From an uncultured archaeon (GTDB taxonomy: Archaea > Thermoproteota > Nitrososphaeria_A > Caldarchaeales > Wolframiiraptoraceae), in NCBI GenBank assembly GCA_938083505.1, contig CALKCF010000004.1, positions 1 to 64,000 of the forward strand: a stretch of 64,000 bases of DNA, in the 5' to 3' direction. Both the position numbers and the translations under genes were made by a program. The notes beneath the pieces were generated by a model that was given only the letters and a program-made list of their open reading frames with translations, had not been told where the DNA came from and ran no database searches. Below, piece after piece: positions 55,626 to 64,000 of this stretch (its first letter is position 1; each line of letters starts with the position of its first letter).

Positions 55626-55755
55626 TATACCATCCCCTTTTAAGTGCGTTGTTACAATAACATAGTAATGTAATTTATGTATTATATTGAATATTTTATT
55701 AAATAGATTTTTACAGAAACTAAAACTTAAATTCGGCAAGTATTTCTCGAGGTGC

Positions 55756-56592
55756 GTGAAAAACGAAAGCAACGCGATACTCGTAGTAGGGCTTGGCGAA
55801 GTTGGAAGACCGCTTTATGAAATACTCTACGAAAAGTTTTCAAACGTGTACGGCTACGATTTGGATGGTAATAGAACGGTCGACAATATTGACGAGATAA
55901 GGCCACCACTCGGGATACTTCATATAGCGTACCCGTTCAAGGACCTCGATCAGTTCTTGGATGCCGCGTTGGGTTACATCAACATTTTGAACCCTTCCTT
56001 GGTTATAATCCATTCGACGGTCGCGCTCGGAACGACTAGAGCATTGCAGTCAAAGACTGACACAAAGGTCGTCTACTCGCCGGTAAGGGGCAAGCACCCA
56101 CTGATGAAAGACCACATGGTTTTCTGGACGAAGTGGGTTGCGGCAGTCAAAAGCGCGGCCTTGGAGCACGCAAGAGAGCACCTGGAGCGTGCAGGGTTTA
56201 GGGTAAGGGTTTCACAAACGCCGGAGTCGCTGGAGCTGGCGAAGCTCTGGGAGACGGTATACAGGGCAATCATGATAACATCGTGGCAAGAAGCGCATCG
56301 AATCGCGATGAGGTTCGGAGCTGACATAGAGGTCGTGGCGGAGTTTGTATCCGAGGTGCATGAGGTTCTGAAAGATAGGCCAGTATACTATCCGGACGTT
56401 ATCGGAGGCCACTGTCTGATCCAGAATACGGAGATACTCTTCAAGCAAACGAGCTCTAGGTTGCTTAAACTTGTCTTGGAATCCAACAAGAGGAGGGGCG
56501 AGGAGGTCGTGGATAAGAAGGTGCTCGAGGGTATAGAGAAGCTTAAGGATGTATGGTTGAGACATGCTCTAAGGTCCTACTACAGGCTCTAA
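55756..56592 (+). CDS. Nucleotide-sugar dehydrogenase-like protein without the C-terminal domain
   Basis: 278 residues from GTG 55756; a frame from TTG 55687 is also open, so the start is uncertain. The Rossmann motif AILVVGLGEVGRPLYE, VIIHSTVALGTTRAL and DVIGGHCLIQNTEIL (GGHC with the catalytic-type Cys) match the UDP-sugar/GDP-mannose dehydrogenase family. Helices for dimerisation follow, but the third, UDP-binding domain is missing. It may use a different substrate or be a redox partner in surface glycan synthesis. A TTAAATTC box about 28 bases upstream of GTG 55756 would suit a leaderless message. Confidence 0.65.
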   Translation: MKNESNAILVVGLGEVGRPLYEILYEKFSNVYGYDLDGNRTVDNIDEIRPPLGILHIAYPFKDLDQFLDAALGYINILNPSLVIIHSTVALGTTRALQSKTDTKVVYSPVRGKHPLMKDHMVFWTKWVAAVKSAALEHAREHLERAGFRVRVSQTPESLELAKLWETVYRAIMITSWQEAHRIAMRFGADIEVVAEFVSEVHEVLKDRPVYYPDVIGGHCLIQNTEILFKQTSSRLLKLVLESNKRRGEEVVDKKVLEGIEKLKDVWLRHALRSYYRL

Positions 56593-56593
56593 T

Positions 56594-56655
56594 CTTGGGT
56601 CAGCACTTAAAACCTATCTCATCCGGTCGTAATCCCCGAGCTCATCATCCCCATA
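56594..56655 (-). ncRNA. C/D box guide RNA
   Basis: On the minus strand: box C ATGATGA (56642-56648) and box D CTGA (56600-56603), 38 bases apart, close to the 37 in the first C/D RNA. A GGG/CCC stem closes the ends. Inner boxes are weak: D' about ACGA and C' about ATGAGAT. The D guide is AGGTTTTAAGTG and the D' guide about GCTCGGGGATT. I did not recognise the targets. It fills the gap between the sugar-dehydrogenase-like gene and the Fe-alcohol dehydrogenase. Confidence 0.55.
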
Positions 56656-56717
56656 TCTAAAAGTTCAGCGCCACGGAAAAATTTTCCAGCATGCTGAAAT
56701 AATCGGGGGACGCACAA

Positions 56718-57974
56718 CTATGCCGTGGACCTATTGGGCGAATTGGCCTCCCTCAGACTTTCCAATTCGCCCTCCCACATCCTCGCGAATATCGTTCTGA
56801 CATCATCATAGCTAACCTCGCGTGGGTTATTGAGAAGCAGGCGCTGATAGTTAGACATGAGGATGTTTGTTAGCTCAAGTACCGCATCCTTGGGGATTCC
56901 CATCTCTCTTAAGCTGATAGGGAACCCGATCTTTCTCATCAGATCGACCACGGCTCTGACTGCCATCTTAGCCGCCTCAGTAGCCTCAAGACCTCCGACG
57001 TTCAGACCAAAAGAGGCCGCAACGTCCTTTAGCTCCTCAGCACACTCTTGCATGTTGTATTCCATTACGTAAGGTAGGGCAACACCGCAGCCGAGGCCAT
57101 GCGGTATGTGGAAAAGCGTGCTGAGCGCATAGGATATCCCATGGCCAAGAATGACACTCGAGTTGGCAAAGGACACTCCGGCAAGTGTCGCGGCTATCGC
57201 CATCCTGTACCTTGCGTTCACATCTCTACCGTTCTTGTATGCGACCTCTAGACCTTCAGATATCAGTCTTATGCTCTCCCTAGCAAACATCGAGGATATG
57301 AGGTTCGACCTTTTCGAAAGGATGCTCTCAACTGCATGAGTTAGCGCATCTATGCCCGTAATCGCAGTAAGCCTAGGAGGCATCGTTAAAGTCATCATGG
57401 GGTCCACGATCGCCACTTCTGCTATCATCCACCTGCTGAAGATTACTTTCTTGAGGTTGCCCACAGATATAACTGACCCTTTGGTGGCTTCGCTGCCGGA
57501 ACCCGACGTTGTAGGTATCAATATCAGAGGGAGACCAGGTTGCTTTAAGAGCTCATCTCCAAAGTATTCCTCAACATCACCTTCGTTCGTGGCCATTACC
57601 GCTGCAACTTTCGCCATGTCTAGACAGCTGCCACCGCCGACACCGATCACAACGTCATAGCCCCCCTCCCTTGATACCTTTGCGACAACCCTTGCGTTTT
57701 CTATGTCGGGCTCCATTTTTACACCGTCAAACACATAAAATTCTACACCATCAGCGAGTAAAACCTCCAATACTTTGCTTACCAAACCTGCTTTCTTGAC
57801 ACCTTCGTCCGTTACTACGAGTGTCCTATTACCAAACCGTTTTGTCTCCTTACTGACCTGCTTAACAGAGTCCGGTCCGAAGACCAACTTTTTCGGCATC
57901 GAAACGTACTCGCGTATGCTCTCAAAGTATGAAGGAGCCTCTTTTTTCACGGAAACGAAAGCATTGTACTCCAT
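56718..57974 (-). CDS. Iron-containing alcohol dehydrogenase
   Basis: 418 residues. GVGGGSCLDMAKVAAV, PTTSGSGSEATKGS, TGIDALTHAVESI, ILGHGISYALSTLF and HIPHGLGCGVALP are the family motifs, with all metal ligands present. This is the second full-length Fe-ADH in the window besides 6821 and the partial glycerol dehydrogenase; it is clearly a different paralogue. The substrate is unknown. It lies upstream of nothing on its strand and downstream of the BMP transporter genes. Confidence 0.88.
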   Translation of the reverse strand: MEYNAFVSVKKEAPSYFESIREYVSMPKKLVFGPDSVKQVSKETKRFGNRTLVVTDEGVKKAGLVSKVLEVLLADGVEFYVFDGVKMEPDIENARVVAKVSREGGYDVVIGVGGGSCLDMAKVAAVMATNEGDVEEYFGDELLKQPGLPLILIPTTSGSGSEATKGSVISVGNLKKVIFSRWMIAEVAIVDPMMTLTMPPRLTAITGIDALTHAVESILSKRSNLISSMFARESIRLISEGLEVAYKNGRDVNARYRMAIAATLAGVSFANSSVILGHGISYALSTLFHIPHGLGCGVALPYVMEYNMQECAEELKDVAASFGLNVGGLEATEAAKMAVRAVVDLMRKIGFPISLREMGIPKDAVLELTNILMSNYQRLLLNNPREVSYDDVRTIFARMWEGELESLREANSPNRSTA

Positions 57975-58039
57975 ATAAAAGCTTTGTCCGGCATCTTATT
58001 TGTTCCATGCACAAGTGTAGTCATAGAATAAATAGGTGT

Positions 58040-59020
58040 TCATTCCTCTCTGTAGTAAGGTTTTGCTAACGTTGCCGGAGCGCTCATCTTTTTCCTGAAG
58101 CTCTCAAGGGAGAGCAGGCTTAAGGTAATCACAGCTATCGCGTATGGAAGCATTAAGACGAATTGAGGAGATGTCGCACCCAGTCCAAAGAGCTGTAGCC
58201 TATACTGGAGTACTTCTATACCTCCAAAGAGCAGTGAGCCGAACACTGCCCTTAACGGGTTCCAAGTAGATAGTATGATTAAGGACAGCGTTATGAAGCC
58301 TCTACCCCCTGTCATGCCTTCTATCCAGAATGGTTGGAATCCAAGTATGAGGTATGCGCCGGCTAGGGCTGAGAATGCGCCTGATAATATGCATGTAAGA
58401 TACCTTATCCTGAAGACGTTGATTCCGAGGGCATCCGCCATCCCAGGATTCTCGCCGACACTCCTGATCTTTAGACCTATGCTCGTCCTAAACAGCAAAA
58501 ACCACATCAAAGGCGCTAGTATGAGCGTTATGTAGACGACGATGTTATGGTTAAAGAGCATCGGACCGATTATTGGTATTTCTTTAAGGAACGATAAAGA
58601 AACGGGCGGTAGCATAGGAACGCTTTGAGTTTCAAGGGCTGTGCTCGGAAGCTCTGGATTCAGTGTCTGAAGTACTGTCTTCCTAATAGTCGGGAATGTT
58701 ATGAAGCCGCTTAAGCCTAAGCCAAGCATCGTGATTGCAAGGCCAACGGTTATCTGGTTCAGCCTAAGCGATACCGCGAAGAAGGCGAGCAGTAACCCCA
58801 TCAACATACCAAAAACGCCGGCAAGTAAGAATGCTATTGTGTGTCCCCATGTTATTGTGAATATGAAGGAAGTAGCGGCGCCAATCGCCATAGTGCCCTC
58901 CATACCCAAGTTGAGTATTCCAGACCTTTCCGCGTAGATTTCGCCGAGTGAGCCGAGCAGGTAAACGACACCAATGCTCGTTGTGCTCGCAAGTACCGGC
59001 CCAATCCATTCTATGCTCAT
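58040..59020 (-). CDS. ABC transporter permease, BMP/nucleoside type (second permease)
   Basis: 326 residues from ATG 59020, which overlaps the previous TGA as ATGA and has GAGGTG six bases upstream. Eight or more hydrophobic helices. YLLGSLGEIYAERSGILNLGMEGTM is the classic YufQ/RbsC-like signature. It pairs with the permease at 59017-60081 to make the importer channel for nucleosides or similar ligands. Confidence 0.9.
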   Translation of the reverse strand: MSIEWIGPVLASTTSIGVVYLLGSLGEIYAERSGILNLGMEGTMAIGAATSFIFTITWGHTIAFLLAGVFGMLMGLLLAFFAVSLRLNQITVGLAITMLGLGLSGFITFPTIRKTVLQTLNPELPSTALETQSVPMLPPVSLSFLKEIPIIGPMLFNHNIVVYITLILAPLMWFLLFRTSIGLKIRSVGENPGMADALGINVFRIRYLTCILSGAFSALAGAYLILGFQPFWIEGMTGGRGFITLSLIILSTWNPLRAVFGSLLFGGIEVLQYRLQLFGLGATSPQFVLMLPYAIAVITLSLLSLESFRKKMSAPATLAKPYYREE

Positions 59021-60081
59021 TGCTTCCACCTCTTTAAAACGATTCTATACCTCCTTAAGAACTCGGCTAGCACAATGCAAAGAAAGATCACGGATTGAAA
59101 GACCGTGATGGCTGATGAGGGTAGCCTAAGTAAGGATTGAAGAGCGTCGCCAGCCGTAAGCAAACCTCCGAAGAAGATGCCTGCTGGTAAGATGAGCCAT
59201 GGGTTAAGTTGAGCGAGCATGGTTACTATTATAGCAGTGTAGCCATAACCAGGTGATGCTCTAGGTCTTAGCCTTCCTATCATACCAGATACTACGTAAA
59301 AACCTCCCAAGCCAGCTATACCGCCGCTAATTAGAGAACCTAACAACGTAGCACGTCCAACTGACATACCCGCATATTTGGCAACCTCGCTGCTCTTTCC
59401 AAGAACGTTGAGTACGAAACCAAACTTCGTGTACTTGAACAGAATGTAAACTAGTGTTGCAACTGCGACAGATATTATGATGCCAGCAATAGAAGGATGC
59501 CCACCAAGCGTGAGTGTTGCATAATCAGGAAAGGGTACGGAAAGGGCAAAACCCCAACCTTCTGGATCCCTCCATGGACCATAGACCAAATAGTCCACAA
59601 ATAGCATGGCTATGTAATTTAGCATTAAGGTTGTTAGAATCTCATTAACGCCTAGCTTAGCTTTTAAAGATGCTGGTATGAGGCACCAAGCTCCACCAGC
59701 CAAGAATGAAGCTGCACTCATTACTGCGAGCATTAAGGATACAGGTATAGCCTCATAGAAAACGTGTAAGATAACTATACCGGTTGCGGCCACCATTCCA
59801 AGATACATCTGCCCCTCAGCACCTATATTCCAGAAACCCATTCTAAAAGCAACGACTAAACCCAATGATGCCAGGATTATCGGTATGCTCCTAAAAACAG
59901 CTTGGATAAGAAGGTTTGGTGTAATAAAGACGCTACATATAACTGAGTAAAATTGGATGACGTTCACACCCAAAAAATAGAATAACACGCCCGTCACAAA
60001 AAAGGCAAGCAAGAACGATAAAAATACGATAATACTGGATACCTTCCGGCTTATGTGCATGCGTCTCTCTAACTTAAACAA
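59017..60081 (-). CDS. ABC transporter permease, BMP/nucleoside type (first permease)
   Basis: 354 residues. GFWNIGAEGQMYLGMVAATG and LKAKLGVNEILTTLMLNYIA are the YufP-type marks. About ten helices. The start is TTG 60081 within the ATPase gene, or ATG 60060 after its stop. It is part of a four-gene importer. Confidence 0.88.
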   Translation of the reverse strand: MFKLERRMHISRKVSSIIVFLSFLLAFFVTGVLFYFLGVNVIQFYSVICSVFITPNLLIQAVFRSIPIILASLGLVVAFRMGFWNIGAEGQMYLGMVAATGIVILHVFYEAIPVSLMLAVMSAASFLAGGAWCLIPASLKAKLGVNEILTTLMLNYIAMLFVDYLVYGPWRDPEGWGFALSVPFPDYATLTLGGHPSIAGIIISVAVATLVYILFKYTKFGFVLNVLGKSSEVAKYAGMSVGRATLLGSLISGGIAGLGGFYVVSGMIGRLRPRASPGYGYTAIIVTMLAQLNPWLILPAGIFFGGLLTAGDALQSLLRLPSSAITVFQSVIFLCIVLAEFLRRYRIVLKRWKQ

Positions 60082-61625
60082 ACCTTCCTGCCACCTAAAG
60101 CCGTGTTACCCTTTACCATCATCATACCAACTTCTTCTACAGTTTTTTCTGTCGGTGAAAACTCACCAACTATTCTTCCTTTAGATATGACCGCTACTCT
60201 ATCGCTCAGCATCATTATCTCCTCCAAGTCCTCGGATAGGAGGATTATGGCAGAACCCAAAGCTCTATACTTTAACAACAAACCTTGAACAAATTCTGTT
60301 GCCGCTACGTCAAGACCCTTAGTCGGATAGGCTGCGAGTATAAGCTTAGGTATCTTGCCATCCTGTGTCGCCGATAGTTCTCTGGCTAGGACAACCTTCT
60401 GCAAGTTTCCACCAGAAAGTATGCCGGCTAATTTCGACGGGCTATGTGTCGCTATATCGTATTCCTCTATGAGCTTCTTTGAAAACTCGAAAAGTTTCCG
60501 CCAATTGATCGTGAGTATATTCGAAAAATTTCTGCTTCTGTACAACTTTAGCGCGATGTTTTCTACAAGCGTCATATCACGAATGAGTGCCCATCTTGTA
60601 CTTTCAGACGGTATATACGCAACACCCTTCTCTATCAGGTACCTTGCACCCTTATTTGTTACATCCTCACCATCTATAAACACCTTACCACTATAAACCT
60701 TTCTTATACCGGCAAGAACCTCCATCAATTCCTCTTGACCGTTTCCGGCAATTCCTGCGATACCGACAATCTCGCCGGAATGAATGCGAAGGTTAACTCC
60801 GTCTAAAGCTAAAACGCCTCTATCACCCATAACCTTGAGGCCTATCGCTTCCAATACCACATCTCCTTTTTTTATCGCAGGTTTCACAAGCTTGAACAAC
60901 ACTGACCTACCTATCATCATGTTTGCAAGCTCTTCCACAGTTACTTCGTTTGTAAGTTTTGTCGCGATAACTCTTCCTTTCCTCATAACTGTGACTCTAT
61001 CACTCACCTCGAATACTTCCTCGAGTTTATGTGTGATGAAAATTACTCCTCTACCCTTTTTCGCCATAATCCTAAGGGCTTTGAATAAGTTCTTAGTTTC
61101 CTGGGGCGTAAGGACAGAAGTTGGCTCGTCCAGAATCAGAACTTCGGCGTTTCTTATCAAAAGCTTCAAAAGCTCAACCTGTTGCTTCTCGCCCACTGAA
61201 AGTTGCCAGACCTTTGCGTTTGGATCGATGTTCCAACCATATTCCTCGCAAACTCTCTTCACCTTCTCAGCAAGCTTCTTCTTGTTAAGGATAAAACCGG
61301 TTTCTTTAAGACCGAGTACGACATTCTCCCAAACCGTGTGGACTGGTATCAGCCTGAAGTTCTGATGCACCATGCCTATTCCTAGCTTTATCGAATCTGC
61401 TGGTGACTTAATTCTTACTTTCTTGCCCTTTACGTATATTTCTCCATCATCAGGATGATAAAACCCATACAGTATATTCATCAGCGTTGTTTTTCCAGCG
61501 GCATTCTCTCCCAAAAGTGCATGGACCTCGCCAGGCATGAGCGAAAAGTCTACATGATCGTTAGCTACAACGTTAGGGAATCTTTTCACTATGCCCTTTA
61601 ATTCGACTAATGGTATAACGGACAC
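60069..61625 (-). CDS. ABC transporter ATPase with two nucleotide-binding domains, BMP/nucleoside type
   Basis: 518 residues from GTG 61625; GGAGGG seven bases upstream supports this over TTG 61640. The first domain has LLGENAAGKTTLMNILYG and VLILDEPTSVLTPQE. The second has a relaxed P-loop, GIAGNGQEELMEVL, and LSGGNLQKVVLARE, as in sugar and nucleoside importers. It powers the two downstream permeases. Confidence 0.92.
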   Translation of the reverse strand: MSVIPLVELKGIVKRFPNVVANDHVDFSLMPGEVHALLGENAAGKTTLMNILYGFYHPDDGEIYVKGKKVRIKSPADSIKLGIGMVHQNFRLIPVHTVWENVVLGLKETGFILNKKKLAEKVKRVCEEYGWNIDPNAKVWQLSVGEKQQVELLKLLIRNAEVLILDEPTSVLTPQETKNLFKALRIMAKKGRGVIFITHKLEEVFEVSDRVTVMRKGRVIATKLTNEVTVEELANMMIGRSVLFKLVKPAIKKGDVVLEAIGLKVMGDRGVLALDGVNLRIHSGEIVGIAGIAGNGQEELMEVLAGIRKVYSGKVFIDGEDVTNKGARYLIEKGVAYIPSESTRWALIRDMTLVENIALKLYRSRNFSNILTINWRKLFEFSKKLIEEYDIATHSPSKLAGILSGGNLQKVVLARELSATQDGKIPKLILAAYPTKGLDVAATEFVQGLLLKYRALGSAIILLSEDLEEIMMLSDRVAVISKGRIVGEFSPTEKTVEEVGMMMVKGNTALGGRKVCLS

Positions 61626-61665
61626 ATCATGACCCTCCAATTAAAAAATAAGGGGTTTACAGCAG

Positions 61666-62985
61666 TCATTTGGGCAGCGGCTCTTCTACATACTCTACTA
61701 ACCAATCCATCGACCATAGCATGTTGCGGTCGGCCCTCTCACCAAACCCTATTTTGACGTCCCCGTCCTGGTCTCTAATAGGCCTCTTTCCATCAGGGTC
61801 GTGCCCCTCAACGCTAAATGGCTCGAAGAGTAGCTCCTTCATCTCCTCATACCTTTGCTTGATTAGGCTGACATATTCGTCTGGTATGACTGGATTCATT
61901 GGTAGCAGATAGACCGTCCCCTCTTCTTTTCCTACAGTGCTCTTCTCGACAGGCCGTCTCCACCTCCAAGGTATGTAGTCACCAACCCTCGCCCAGATGT
62001 CTACACTTTGCCACGTCTTGGTCGCAACCATCTTGTAAAAGTCTAGATATATTGGTCCCCAGTTGGCTACGGGCCCTGTTAGGTGGGCGGTCGGGCCGTA
62101 TTCTCTCATGTCGCTGTAGTGGCTGAAGCTCCATACCTTCTTACCCTTCTTTTGGTAATCTTCGGCGACCATTAGCACCGCTGGCGTATCCTCTGTGTAG
62201 TTAACTACATCGCAGTTCTTATCGTCAATTAGGGCAGAGGCTGCAAGTCTCGCCTGCTCCGGCGCAACCCAATTGAAGATCCACGTTACATGCGCTTTTA
62301 CGTCCTTTCCAGTTCTCTTCTTATATGTATATTGAGCTCCGAGTACGTAGGCATTTATATGTCTGACAACCTCCGGTATCGGATATGCAGCAACGTACCC
62401 TATGACGCCTGTTTGTGTTATCGCGCCTGCAGCAAGTCCGCATAGGTAGTAAAGCTGATAGAATTCCGCGAATGCCGCACTCATGTTCTGTGGCGCGTTC
62501 CCAGCAGCACCGCTCCTGTAACCCGATATGTGAACAAAGTACCTATCGGAGTACTTTTTAGCAGCGTCGGCTGTTGCGTCCATGAAACCAAAGCTCGTCG
62601 TTATTATCAGCTCACAACCTTTTGCTACCAAGTTTTCGATGGCCGGCGTAACTTCAGGCTCCGGAACGCTCTCGATGTAGTAGCTTTCAACGTTCTTGAA
62701 CCTCTCATCGGCCCATCTCCTGCCTCTATCGTGTCCATAGCTCCAACCGTAATCGCCGACTGGTCCAACGTACACGTATCCTACCTTAATCGGCTTTAGC
62801 TCTTTTACTGGTAATGTGTAGGTGACAGTTCTTGTGACCTCGACTTCCTCCGGCACCCTAGCAAGATAACCTGCAGCACCGCCTGCAATGCCTGCGGCGA
62901 TTATGCCGCTGATCGCCGCGGCCTTTGTGATGCCAAGAAACTCCCTTCTGGAAATCTTTTTTTCATTTACTGCATTTTTGTTCAT
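61666..62985 (-). CDS. BMP-family substrate-binding protein with Tat signal
   Basis: 439 residues from ATG 62985, exactly about 26 bases after the ATTTAA box at 63009-63014, so a leaderless start is likely; ATG 63006 is the alternative. The N-terminus has a twin-arginine signal KKISRREFLGITKAAA and a hydrophobic stretch. Then comes KVGYVYVGPVGDYGWSYGHD and ITTSFGFMDATADAAKKY, typical of the basic membrane protein family that binds nucleosides. Tat export suggests folding with a ligand before export. It is the first gene of the importer operon. Confidence 0.9.
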   Translation of the reverse strand: MNKNAVNEKKISRREFLGITKAAAISGIIAAGIAGGAAGYLARVPEEVEVTRTVTYTLPVKELKPIKVGYVYVGPVGDYGWSYGHDRGRRWADERFKNVESYYIESVPEPEVTPAIENLVAKGCELIITTSFGFMDATADAAKKYSDRYFVHISGYRSGAAGNAPQNMSAAFAEFYQLYYLCGLAAGAITQTGVIGYVAAYPIPEVVRHINAYVLGAQYTYKKRTGKDVKAHVTWIFNWVAPEQARLAASALIDDKNCDVVNYTEDTPAVLMVAEDYQKKGKKVWSFSHYSDMREYGPTAHLTGPVANWGPIYLDFYKMVATKTWQSVDIWARVGDYIPWRWRRPVEKSTVGKEEGTVYLLPMNPVIPDEYVSLIKQRYEEMKELLFEPFSVEGHDPDGKRPIRDQDGDVKIGFGERADRNMLWSMDWLVEYVEEPLPK

Positions 62986-63008
62986 ATTTACTGCATATTC
63001 GAACATTT

Positions 63009-63014
63009 ATTTAA
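63009..63014 (-). promoter_or_regulatory. TATA box of the BMP importer operon
   Basis: Minus-strand TTAAAT centred 26-27 bases before ATG 62985. The same spacing is seen before crenactin. This argues that the mRNA begins at the A of ATG 62985. Confidence 0.5.
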
Positions 63015-63081
63015 GAATATTTTTACACAAATATGTCAATTTGACACCCCTTGGAACACCAGCTGAACGTTGTAAAAAACG

Positions 63082-63088
63082 TTTATAT
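63082..63088 (+). promoter_or_regulatory. TATA box of threonine synthase
   Basis: TTTATAT preceded by the purine-rich BRE-like AAAAAACG. Its centre is about 30 bases before GTG 63115, so the transcript should start within a few bases of that codon. No ribosome site at normal spacing precedes the GTG. Confidence 0.55.
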
Positions 63089-63114
63089 CGTCGACGAATA
63101 ATTGAAGTCACAAG

Positions 63115-64000
63115 GTGGTCGGGCTAGTCAGGACGATAAAGCTTGTATGTAGGGATTGCTCCGAGGAATACGAGCCCCACCTTCTCTATATGTGCCCGAA
63201 GTGTCTAAGTGCCCTAGAGGTAAAGTATGAGATATCCGGCGTTTCGAGGTCGACTTTTGAGAAGAACGATAGATCCATCTGGAAATACTTCGAACTGCTA
63301 CCCATAGAGGATCCGAGCAACATCGTCAACATAGGCTCCGGTAACACACCGTTAGTAAAGGCCGACAGACTCGGTGAGGAGCTCGGAATAAGAAAGCTCT
63401 ACATAAAGAACGACACAACGAACCCGACGTTCTCATTTAAGGACAGACCGGCTTCGGTGGCTGTCTCTAAGGCGAAGGAGTTTAAGCTAAGCGCTGTCGG
63501 TTGTGCCTCGACCGGGAACCTTGCGTCTGCGACCGCGGCGCATGCTAGCAAAGCAAAGCTTCCCTGCTACGTCTTCATGCCTTCAAACGTTGAGCGGAAC
63601 AAAATACTGCAGGCAATACAATATGGTGCAGAGGTGGTACTCGTGGACGGTACTTATGACGATGTGAACAGGCTCGCACACATATCTTGCGACCTATACA
63701 ACGTGGGCATGGTTAACGTGAACCTCAGGCCTTACTACGTTGAGGGGTCAAAGACTATGATGTTCGAAATAGTCGAGCAGTTGGGTTGGAGGGCTCCTGA
63801 CCACGTCATAGTTCCCATGGCGAGCGGCGCACTCCTTTGCGCTCTTTACAAAGGTTTGATGGAGCTTGAGGAGCTTAACATCGTGAAAGGTCATACTAGG
63901 GTGTCAGGCGCTCAGCCTGAAGGTTGCTCACCGATAGTTCATGCGTTTAAGAAAGGCCTGAATCATGTCGTACCAGTTGAGAAGCCTAAGACTATCGTCA
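63115..64000 (+). CDS. thrC: Threonine synthase, cut by the right window edge
   Basis: About 295 residues are visible and the frame is still open at base 64000. GTG 63115 is the best start. The N-terminal zinc-ribbon has CRDCSEEY and CPKCLSAL. NTTNPTFSFKDRPASVAVSKA-like sequence gives the PLP lysine, and GCASTGNLASATAAHA the phosphate loop. It converts O-phosphohomoserine to threonine. It is divergent from the BMP importer operon. Confidence 0.92.
   Translation, partial: MVGLVRTIKLVCRDCSEEYEPHLLYMCPKCLSALEVKYEISGVSRSTFEKNDRSIWKYFELLPIEDPSNIVNIGSGNTPLVKADRLGEELGIRKLYIKNDTTNPTFSFKDRPASVAVSKAKEFKLSAVGCASTGNLASATAAHASKAKLPCYVFMPSNVERNKILQAIQYGAEVVLVDGTYDDVNRLAHISCDLYNVGMVNVNLRPYYVEGSKTMMFEIVEQLGWRAPDHVIVPMASGALLCALYKGLMELEELNIVKGHTRVSGAQPEGCSPIVHAFKKGLNHVVPVEKPKTIV

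Noticed and set aside
54924-55772. Longer start for the RecA-like ATPase
   Set aside because: The extra 49 residues overlap the opposite gene, look unrelated, and TTG 55625 has a good ribosome site.
60784-61365. 193-codon open frame on the plus strand
   Set aside because: Shadow of the double-domain ABC ATPase gene.
1-64000. CRISPR array, insertion sequence or replication origin
   Set aside because: No spaced direct repeats, transposase motifs, terminal inverted repeats or clustered origin boxes were seen.

Overview
This is an archaeal chromosome segment, most likely from a thermophilic member of the TACK superphylum. The ribosomal proteins are archaeal/eukaryotic types (eS1, uS15, eS19, eL31, eL39). 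Alba, deoxyhypusine synthase, aIF6, RNase P Rpp21, a Pcc1 KEOPS subunit, GAN/RecJ, PDCD5 and an intron-containing tRNA are all present. Many genes start with TTG or GTG, and TTAAAT-like TATA boxes often lie about 26 bases before the start codon, as expected for leaderless mRNAs. A crenactin gene (45.1-46.3 kb) together with tetrahydromethanopterin and F420 enzymes points to a lineage near Aigarchaeota/Caldarchaeales or a relative. That placement is inference and would need a marker tree.

Layout. 0-8 kb: redox enzymes (glycerol dehydrogenase, a GlcD/GlcF-type FAD and Fe-S pair, ornithine cyclodeaminase family, a MtaA/UroD-like protein, Zn- and Fe-dependent alcohol dehydrogenases). 8-19 kb: housekeeping genes for tRNA modification (methylthiotransferase, ThiI), F420-NADP reductase, phosphohexomutase, NAD(P)HX repair (NnrE and NnrD), Alba, deoxyhypusine synthase and Trm112. 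19-29 kb: a CitG-like protein and DUF447, a signal peptidase with a large repeat surface protein, DNA ligase, and the methanopterin genes mptG, mptA and mptE. 29-38 kb: two translation and RNA clusters, one on each strand.

38.5-44 kb: a complete four-subunit group 3b NiFe hydrogenase (sulfhydrogenase type) lies between two oppositely oriented tRNA-Gly genes, one of which carries a 17-base intron at a non-canonical position. 45-47 kb: crenactin and an arcadin-like coiled-coil partner. 47-51 kb: pyrimidine synthesis (pyrD, pyrB, pyrI, pyrC), followed by a C/D box guide RNA. 51.1-54.9 kb: an operon in decay, in which ABC substrate-binding protein, permease, ATPase, a DUF364 protein and a Tfx-like regulator are all broken. 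55-58 kb: a RecA-like ATPase, a nucleotide-sugar dehydrogenase-like protein, a second C/D box RNA and another Fe-alcohol dehydrogenase. 58-63 kb: a BMP-type (nucleoside-like) ABC importer with a Tat-exported binding protein. The window ends inside threonine synthase.

Together the genes suggest a flexible, probably facultatively chemolithotrophic or fermentative thermophile. H2/NADP(H) cycling by the hydrogenase, F420/NADP exchange and C1 carriers of the methanopterin type would link to several alcohol, glycerol and 2-hydroxyacid dehydrogenases. The most notable system is the crenactin/arcadin-like actin cytoskeleton pair. The most notable RNA features are the split-stem tRNA-Gly and the two C/D guide RNAs, one of which matches the 23S peptidyl transferase region as I remember it. 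No CRISPR array, insertion sequence or replication origin was recognised.
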